A program made the position numbers and the translations under genes. From Alkalimonas collagenimarina (GTDB lineage Bacteria; Pseudomonadota; Gammaproteobacteria; Enterobacterales; Alteromonadaceae): a stretch of DNA of 60,939 bases. Shown here piece by piece: positions 55,388 to 60,939 of this stretch; the stretch's first letter is position 1; each line of letters begins with the position of its first letter. A model generated the notes under the pieces. The model was not told the origin of the DNA and did not search any database. It saw nothing but the letters and a program-made list of their open reading frames with translations. Location: contig NZ_JAUZVZ010000025.1 of assembly GCF_030717845.1 (NCBI RefSeq), positions 1-60,939 on the forward strand. Direction: 5' to 3'.

Positions 55388-57064
55388 ATGACTGAAAATT
55401 TTGCACAATTATTTGAGGAAAGCCTCAAAGCCATCGAAACTCGTCCGGGCGCCATTGTAAAAGGCACCGTTGTAGCTGTTCTGAAAGACGTCGTCATGGT
55501 TGACGCTGGCCTTAAATCAGAAGCCGCTATCCCAGTCGAGCAATTCAAAAACAACGCCGGCGAATTAGAAGTCAGTGTTGGCGACATCATCGATGTTGCG
55601 TTAGACGCTATCGAAGACGGCTTTGGTGAAACTCTGCTTTCACGTGAAAAAGCGAAGCGTCATGAGTCTTGGCTGCGTCTGGAAAAAGCTTGTGAAGAAA
55701 AAGAAACTGTTCACGGTATCATTACTGGTAAAGTGAAAGGTGGCTTCACAGTTGAGGTCGACGGTATTCGTGCATTCCTGCCTGGTTCTCTGGTTGATGT
55801 CCGTCCTGTACGCGACACGCTGCACCTTGAGAACAAAGAGCTTGAATTCAAAGTAATCAAACTGGATCAAAAGCGCAACAACGTGGTCGTTTCACGTCGT
55901 GCGGTGATCGAGTCTGAAAACAGTGCTGAGCGCGATCAACTGCTGGAAAACCTGGAAGAAGGCATGGAAGTCAAAGGTATCGTTAAGAACCTGACTGACT
56001 ACGGTGCATTCGTTGATCTGGGTGGCGTTGACGGCCTGCTTCACATCACTGATATGGCTTGGAAGCGTGTTAAGCATCCAAGTGAAATCGTCAATGTTGG
56101 CGATGAAATCCCAGTTAAAGTCCTGAAGTTTGACCGTGAGAAGCAACGTGTTTCTCTGGGTCTGAAGCAAATGGGTGAAGATCCATGGGCAGCTATCGCT
56201 TCTCGTTACCCAGAAGGTGCGAAAATCAGCGGTCGTGTGACTAACCTAACTGACTACGGTTGCTTCGTAGAAATCGAAGAAGGCGTTGAAGGTCTGGTTC
56301 ACGTGTCTGAAATGGATTGGACGAACAAAAACATTCACCCATCCAAAGTAGTTAATCTGGGTGATTCAGTTGAAGTAATGGTACTGGAAATCGACGAAGA
56401 ACGTCGTCGTATCTCTCTGGGCCTGAAACAGTGCAAACCAAACCCATGGGAAGAGTTTGCTAAAGGCTTCAACAAGAATGATCGTGTTAGCGGTAAAATC
56501 AAGTCGATCACCGATTTCGGTATCTTCATTGGTCTTGACGGCGGCATCGATGGTTTGGTCCACTTGTCTGATATTTCCTGGAATAGCAACGGCGAAGAAG
56601 CCGTACGTGATTTCAAGAAAGGCGACGAAGTCCATGCCGTTGTGTTGCAAGTTGACCCAGAGCGCGAGCGTATTTCTTTAGGGATCAAGCAACTGGATGA
56701 CGATCCTTTCAATGGTTACCTTGCTGACAACAAGAAAGGTGCTATTGTTAAAGGTGAAATCACTGCAGTTGACGCTAAAGGCGCAACCGTAGCACTGGAA
56801 GGTGGCGTTGAAGGCTACATCCGCGTATCTGATATCGCTCGTGAGCGTATTGAAGATGCAACTTCTGCACTGAAAGCTGGTGAAGAAGTCGAAGCTCGCC
56901 TGATGGGCGTTGATCGCAAGAACCGCGTGATCAGCTTGTCTATCCGTGCGAAGTTCGAAGCGGAAGAGAAAGAAGCTGTTGAAAGCATCAATAAGCAGGA
57001 AGATACTGACTTTGGTGCCAACGCAATGGCTGAAGCCTTTAAAGCTGCTAAAAAAGATCAGTAA
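55388..57064 (+). CDS. rpsA: 30S ribosomal protein S1
   Basis: Largest ribosomal protein, unwinding mRNA and docking it on the 30S subunit. The 558 residues (E. coli 557) contain six S1/OB-fold repeats. The first two are more divergent and bind the ribosome; repeats three to six are recognisable by [60 protein letters not shown] and the final [19 protein letters not shown]. The N-terminal [13 protein letters not shown] is conserved. The start lacks a Shine-Dalgarno site, as is usual for rpsA. A hairpin follows the stop, before ihfB. Confidence 0.98.
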   Translation: MTENFAQLFEESLKAIETRPGAIVKGTVVAVLKDVVMVDAGLKSEAAIPVEQFKNNAGELEVSVGDIIDVALDAIEDGFGETLLSREKAKRHESWLRLEKACEEKETVHGIITGKVKGGFTVEVDGIRAFLPGSLVDVRPVRDTLHLENKELEFKVIKLDQKRNNVVVSRRAVIESENSAERDQLLENLEEGMEVKGIVKNLTDYGAFVDLGGVDGLLHITDMAWKRVKHPSEIVNVGDEIPVKVLKFDREKQRVSLGLKQMGEDPWAAIASRYPEGAKISGRVTNLTDYGCFVEIEEGVEGLVHVSEMDWTNKNIHPSKVVNLGDSVEVMVLEIDEERRRISLGLKQCKPNPWEEFAKGFNKNDRVSGKIKSITDFGIFIGLDGGIDGLVHLSDISWNSNGEEAVRDFKKGDEVHAVVLQVDPERERISLGIKQLDDDPFNGYLADNKKGAIVKGEITAVDAKGATVALEGGVEGYIRVSDIARERIEDATSALKAGEEVEARLMGVDRKNRVISLSIRAKFEAEEKEAVESINKQEDTDFGANAMAEAFKAAKKDQ

Positions 57065-57077
57065 TCAGGCTCGTATC

Positions 57078-57101
57078 GTGGGCTGGCTGCTGCCAGCCCA
57101 C
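57078..57101 (+). terminator. Hairpin between rpsA and ihfB
   Basis: GTGGGCTGGC-TGCT-GCCAGCCCAC is a 10-bp perfect stem 14 bp after the rpsA stop. There is no U-tract, so partial termination or 3'-end protection of rpsA mRNA is more likely than complete termination. Confidence 0.6.
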
Positions 57102-57125
57102 ACTATGACCGTTTAAGGAGATATC

Positions 57126-57410
57126 ATGACTAAATCTGAGTTGATTGAAAAAATGGCAACAGATTTTCCTCATATCCAAGTCAAGGATATGGAGTCATCG
57201 GTCAAAGAAATTCTGGAACAGATGGTTCAGTCACTGGCTTCAAACGAGCGTATCGAAATACGTGGCTTTGGTAGCTTTTCGTTGCATTATCGCGCTCCGC
57301 GCATAGGCCGCAACCCTAAAACTGGCGAACGTGTTGATCTGGATGGAAAATATGTACCACACTTTAAGCCAGGTAAAGAACTGCGCGATCGAGTGAAAGG
57401 TAATATCTAG
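57126..57410 (+). CDS. ihfB: Integration host factor subunit beta
   Basis: DNA-bending nucleoid protein, partner of IhfA, 94 residues (E. coli 94). The start [17 protein letters not shown] is conserved, and the DNA-minor-groove beta arm contains [20 protein letters not shown], with Pro inserted at the kink. The C-terminus [13 protein letters not shown] is typical of IhfB. AAGGAG lies 5 bp before ATG. Location directly after rpsA matches E. coli and most gammaproteobacteria. Confidence 0.98.
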   Translation: MTKSELIEKMATDFPHIQVKDMESSVKEILEQMVQSLASNERIEIRGFGSFSLHYRAPRIGRNPKTGERVDLDGKYVPHFKPGKELRDRVKGNI

Positions 57411-57465
57411 TCAGACCCTTGTCGACCAAGTTCAACTGTTTGCATGATGTTCCATGGAGTGAACC

Positions 57466-57705
57466 TTGGCCAATATTGTCTATCTTATTCTGATTGTGCT
57501 GGTGGTACTGGCCGGTGTTTTATTTGGCGCAGCAAACCAGCAACTGGTTGAATTGGATGTACTGGTAACACAATTCGAACTACGACTTGTTGATATCACC
57601 GTCCTTTCACTTCTACTTGGCGTCGTGCTAGGTATCTTTATCAGTATTCTCTTTCGTTTACGAAGCCGCTTTAAAAAGCGCGCCTCTCAAACGACGACGA
57701 CTTAA
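57466..57705 (+). CDS. lapA: LapA domain inner-membrane protein
   Basis: A 79-residue DUF1049 membrane protein with two hydrophobic helices (about 4-23 and 43-64) and a basic tail (RLRSRFKKRAS). LapA acts with LapB in controlling lipopolysaccharide assembly. The first helix ends with LFGAANQQLVELDVLV, the family pattern. The start is TTG with GGAG 6 bp upstream. It lies 3 bp before lapB, the conserved lapAB pair (formerly yciS-yciM). Confidence 0.92.
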   Translation: MANIVYLILIVLVVLAGVLFGAANQQLVELDVLVTQFELRLVDITVLSLLLGVVLGIFISILFRLRSRFKKRASQTTTT

Positions 57706-57708
57706 CCC

Positions 57709-58848
57709 ATGTTAGAGCTTCTGTTTTTGCTACTGCCCGTAGCCGCCGCTTATGGCTGGTTTATGGGGCGCAACAGCGTTAAGCACAAGGAGCTGAAAGA
57801 TCGCGCTAATATCACCAAAAACTTATCTTCAGGTTTAAATTTTTTATTAACCGATCAAGAAGATAAAGCAATAGAGCAGTTATTGCACTTACTCGATATA
57901 GAAGCTGCAACCATTGATACCTACTTGGCGCTTGCCAACTTATTCCGGCGCCGGGGCGATTGGGACAAAGCCATTCGCATCCATGAAAAACTGCATCAAC
58001 TTAAATTACCTAAGCAACAAGCTCAGCAGATCCAATTTGAGTTGGCCAAAGATTACCAGTCTGCCGGTTTGTATGACCGGGCAGAAAAGTTGCTTGCCCC
58101 TTTGATCAAAAAAGACTTTTTGCGAGAGAGGGCACTGAAACACTTAATTTCGCTCTTTATCAGCACCCATGAGTGGGACAAGGCGATTGCTCTAAATACG
58201 GCTATTGATCAAACCAACTCGACCTCATTAAAAATAGCGCTGGCGAACATTAATTGTGAGCATATGGGCCAAGCGAGCACGATCGATCAAATGAAACCGT
58301 TGCAGCAGTTGGCCGAACAGTTTCCTATGGCGATAAGGCCACGCTATGAGTTAGCGCGTCTGGCATTTAGTTTACAGCAACATGAGCTCGCATTTTCGGT
58401 TTTTAGCGAAATTCTACGTGAAAAACCGCAGTGGACCGCTGATCTTTTAAAATTGGCCGAGCAGTGCCAGCCCGATAAAGATGCGTGGTATCAATTGCTC
58501 AGTCATTTAAGCAATAAGCACAACAATATCAGTGCTCATATTGCTTTAGCGAGCTGGTTGTTGCAGCAAGGCTCAGTGACTGCTGCCGAGCAATTGCTGC
58601 TTGATAAGCTGCAGCAACAGCCCAATATCCGTTTATTCCAAAGCTTGTTGGATTTACGACAGCAACAGTCTGAGCAAGCAGCAGAAGTGCTGACCTCCGT
58701 AAACGGTTTGGTGAATAATTATCTGGATAAAAAAGTACTCTACAGTTGCCGTAATTGTGGCTTTAAAACACGCCAGCCATACTGGTTGTGTCCTTCCTGC
58801 CAGCAATGGGAAACGGTAGAGCCAATCAGCGGTATCGATGGTCGCTAA
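57709..58848 (+). CDS. lapB: Lipopolysaccharide assembly protein LapB (YciM)
   Basis: Inner-membrane anchored TPR protein that promotes FtsH-dependent degradation of LpxC, balancing LPS and phospholipid synthesis. The 379 residues begin with one helix (about 1-18), then a LapB start motif (GRNSVKHKELKDRANITKN), about nine TPR repeats (70-340) and a C-terminal rubredoxin-like zinc module with CRNCGFKTRQPYWLCPSC. All four cysteines are present. Length matches E. coli (389). Confidence 0.96.
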   Translation: MLELLFLLLPVAAAYGWFMGRNSVKHKELKDRANITKNLSSGLNFLLTDQEDKAIEQLLHLLDIEAATIDTYLALANLFRRRGDWDKAIRIHEKLHQLKLPKQQAQQIQFELAKDYQSAGLYDRAEKLLAPLIKKDFLRERALKHLISLFISTHEWDKAIALNTAIDQTNSTSLKIALANINCEHMGQASTIDQMKPLQQLAEQFPMAIRPRYELARLAFSLQQHELAFSVFSEILREKPQWTADLLKLAEQCQPDKDAWYQLLSHLSNKHNNISAHIALASWLLQQGSVTAAEQLLLDKLQQQPNIRLFQSLLDLRQQQSEQAAEVLTSVNGLVNNYLDKKVLYSCRNCGFKTRQPYWLCPSCQQWETVEPISGIDGR

Positions 58849-58881
58849 AGCCGGTGCTGCTAGTCGTTAAAAGGAGTAGGC

Positions 58882-59580
58882 ATGTCTTGTAATTCCCCGG
58901 TGGTCGTCGCCCTTGATTTTGATCAACAACAACAAGCACTGAATTTTGTCAGCCAGCTTGACCCATCGCAGTGTCGCTTGAAAGTGGGCAAAGAGATGTT
59001 TACTCACTTTGGGCCCGACTTTGTCCGGCAATTACAACAACGTCATTTTGATGTATTTCTCGACCTGAAATTTCACGATATCCCCAACACCGTAGCAAAA
59101 GCTGTGAAAGCGGCAGCTGATCTGGGTGTATGGATGGTCAATGTGCATGCCAGTGGTGGTCGTCGCATGATGGAAGCGGCTGCTGATAGTTTGCAAAGTT
59201 ATGGTGCAGATAAGCCGCTGTTAATTGCCGTTACAGTGCTGACCAGCATGCAGCAGAGTGATCTAACCGAGCTTGGTATCATCATCGATGCTAAAGACCA
59301 CGTGAAGCGTTTAGCCACTCTGACACAACAGTCGGGCTTGGATGGTGTGGTGTGCTCAGCTCAAGAAGCACAGCTATTAAAGCAAACGTTTGGTGATAGC
59401 TTTAGGCTGGTCACACCCGGTATTCGTCCAGCCGGCAGTGCGCAAGACGACCAACGACGCATCATGACTCCAGCCGATGCACAAGCTGCTGGTGTTGACT
59501 TCATGGTAATTGGCCGGCCAATTACCAAAGCTAATGACCCAGCCCAAGCACTTCAGGCTATACTGAATGAGTTAAGTTAA
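58882..59580 (+). CDS. pyrF: Orotidine 5'-phosphate decarboxylase
   Basis: Last step of UMP synthesis: decarboxylates OMP. The 232 residues match the family. Catalytic residues lie in [18 protein letters not shown] (Lys and Asp of the DxKxxD motif), near residue 58. The phosphate-binding motifs LVTPGIRP and [14 protein letters not shown] near residues 174-215 are intact. AAGGAG lies about 7 bp before ATG. It follows lapAB, as in E. coli and relatives. Confidence 0.97.
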   Translation: MSCNSPVVVALDFDQQQQALNFVSQLDPSQCRLKVGKEMFTHFGPDFVRQLQQRHFDVFLDLKFHDIPNTVAKAVKAAADLGVWMVNVHASGGRRMMEAAADSLQSYGADKPLLIAVTVLTSMQQSDLTELGIIIDAKDHVKRLATLTQQSGLDGVVCSAQEAQLLKQTFGDSFRLVTPGIRPAGSAQDDQRRIMTPADAQAAGVDFMVIGRPITKANDPAQALQAILNELS

Positions 59581-59637
59581 ACGGCGGCACTAACTTCAGC
59601 GCCATAATAGAAACGTCAGGGGAGGGGATAGTAGCGC

Positions 59638-60939
59638 GTGGATGCCATTAATTTTACGATATTAATCATTGGGGCCTTGTTTGTTGTCAGCATCATTGCC
59701 ACTCTGGTTTCAGCACGGATAGGCGCGCCTTTCCTGCTGGTTTTCCTGATCATTGGCATGTTAGCCGGCGAGCAGGGCATCCTCGGTATTAGCTTCGATA
59801 ATCCGCAAGTCGCTTTTTTAATCGGCTCCATCGCTTTAGTTATTATTTTATTTGATGGCGGCATGCGTACGCACCCTGAACGTTTTCGAGTCGCTCTGGC
59901 ACCGGCTGCTATGCTGGCGACTTTAGGAGTGGTCATCACCTGTACCATAACCGGCCTTGCCGCGGCTTGGATCCTCGGTATTCATTGGTTACAAGGCTTA
60001 CTGCTTGGCGCTATTTTAAGCTCAACCGATGCTGCAGCGGTGTTTTCCATCTTTCAATCTCGTGGCGTACGCATTAAAGATCGAGTGGCCTCTACCCTGG
60101 AAATTGAATCCGGTAGTAACGACCCTATGGCGGTTATGCTCACCGTAACACTAGTAGGCGTTCTGGCTGAATACACGGCGCTTGATTGGTCAGTACTGAT
60201 AGTGTTTTTAAAGCAAGCCATCATTGGCGGTGCCGTTGGTTATGGAGCAGGGCGCTTGTTCGTGTTTTTATGCCGTAAACTGCCTCTAAGCTTCGCATTT
60301 TTTCCTTTAATGGCAGTAGCTTGCTGTATTTTTGTCTATGCCATCACCACTCAATTTGAAGGCAGTGGCTTTCTGGCCGTATATCTTATGGGGTATCTGG
60401 TCGGAAACGCCCGCTTACCGCAGGTATTATATATTTTACGGGTGCATGATGGGTTGGCATGGTTGAGCCAAATTATCATGTTTTTGATGCTCGGTATGTT
60501 GGTCGTACCAAGCCAGCTGCTTGAACACTTGCTGCCAGCGCTCGCCATTGCAGCAGTGCTTATTTTTATAGCTCGGCCCATTGCTGTAGTGCTTAGCCTG
60601 ATCCCATTTCGTTTCCCTGCCAAAGATCAGCTGTTTATAAGCTGGGTCGGCTTGCGTGGTGCCGTACCCATCATTCTGGCCTTGTTTCCGTGGTTAGCCG
60701 GTGTACCCGATGAGCATTTATACTTCAACGTTGCTTTCGTTATTGTCATCGTATCCTTAGTACTGCAAGGATGGAGTATTACCTCGGTTTCACGCTGGCT
60801 GAAGCTTGAAGTCCCAAAAGAGTCTGGTCCGGATCAAACCATGCCGTTGGATGCTATATCCAGTAACGATGTTATTGAGGTGGTGTCATTTGAGCTAAAA
60901 CCGGATTCACCGATGCTTGATATGCAATGGGCGGAGCTA
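59638..60939 (+). CDS. K+/H+ antiporter NhaP2/CvrA family (partial, cut by window end)
   Basis: Inner-membrane CPA1-family cation/proton antiporter. The open frame runs without a stop from GTG 59638 to the last base (434 codons), so the 3' end lies outside the window. About 12 hydrophobic helices fill residues 5-385. Family signatures are LFDGGMRTHPERF near residue 77, SSTDAAAVFSIF near residue 126, ESGSNDPMAVML near residue 158 and SWVGLRGAVPIILALFP near residue 337. After them a cytoplasmic part begins (VIEVVSFELKPDSPMLDM) that looks like a TrkA-C domain, as in NhaP2. The GTG start has GGAGG 12 bp upstream, so the exact start is uncertain. Confidence 0.92.
   Translation, partial: MDAINFTILIIGALFVVSIIATLVSARIGAPFLLVFLIIGMLAGEQGILGISFDNPQVAFLIGSIALVIILFDGGMRTHPERFRVALAPAAMLATLGVVITCTITGLAAAWILGIHWLQGLLLGAILSSTDAAAVFSIFQSRGVRIKDRVASTLEIESGSNDPMAVMLTVTLVGVLAEYTALDWSVLIVFLKQAIIGGAVGYGAGRLFVFLCRKLPLSFAFFPLMAVACCIFVYAITTQFEGSGFLAVYLMGYLVGNARLPQVLYILRVHDGLAWLSQIIMFLMLGMLVVPSQLLEHLLPALAIAAVLIFIARPIAVVLSLIPFRFPAKDQLFISWVGLRGAVPIILALFPWLAGVPDEHLYFNVAFVIVIVSLVLQGWSITSVSRWLKLEVPKESGPDQTMPLDAISSNDVIEVVSFELKPDSPMLDMQWAEL

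Overview
The window is a chromosomal segment of a Gram-negative gammaproteobacterium. Biotin, curli, nrdAB, ubiG-gyrA-serC-aroA-cmk-rpsA-ihfB-lapAB-pyrF and ppsA/ppsR blocks, two large TonB-dependent receptors and a Na+-coupled symporter together suggest an Alteromonadales-like, probably marine or brackish organism. The family is not identified; this is inference from gene content and order. Coding density is high. I see no tRNA or rRNA genes, insertion sequences, prophage or CRISPR.

Layout. 42-1915: asnS and a small membrane protein. 1950-6985: biotin genes, bioA divergent from a tightly packed bioB-F-C-D operon. 7163-8023: htpX. 8088-11877 (minus): a MoxR ATPase, DUF58 and TgpA transglutaminase operon. 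11975-14458 (minus): a large secreted S8 protease. 14749-19032: a curli locus, csgB-csgA-csgE-csgF-csgG with a convergent csgD-like regulator. 19248-28949: low-molecular-weight phosphatase, class II DAHP synthase, ppsR/ppsA, alanine symporter, ABC exporter, ribA. 29028-32665: a YdiJ-type dehydrogenase and an unknown coiled-coil protein. 32737-38624: two TonB receptors flanking a GNAT enzyme. 38841-44272: LysE, YaeQ, TrhO, 5'-nucleotidase, cytochrome b561 and YceI genes. 44354-48111 (minus): nrdA-nrdB-ferredoxin. 48413-59580: ubiG, then gyrA to pyrF. 59638 to the end: an NhaP2-type antiporter cut by the window edge.

Most interesting is the curli locus. Its secretion genes (csgE, csgF, csgG) and nucleator (csgB) look ordinary. 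The subunit in the csgA position is 515 residues long, against about 150 in E. coli. It has roughly 22 Q-x-G-type curlin half-repeats, most of them alternating with half-repeats that have lost the glutamine. The mature part is extremely acidic: I count about 72 Asp/Glu against one Lys and one Arg. A secreted multi-domain subtilase is transcribed divergently from the same 290-bp intergenic region. This could be a variant acidic amyloid fibre with an associated protease; only the secretion route is well supported.

The second notable unit is a TonB receptor with three His/Asp-rich segments. A 12-bp perfect palindrome resembling a Zur operator overlaps its predicted promoter, which points to zinc-regulated metal uptake. 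Start codons were re-chosen from Shine-Dalgarno spacing for several genes (bioB, bioC, moxR, the S8 protease, csgF, DAHP synthase, ppsA, tgpA, yaeQ, the 5'-nucleotidase); each entry gives the reason.
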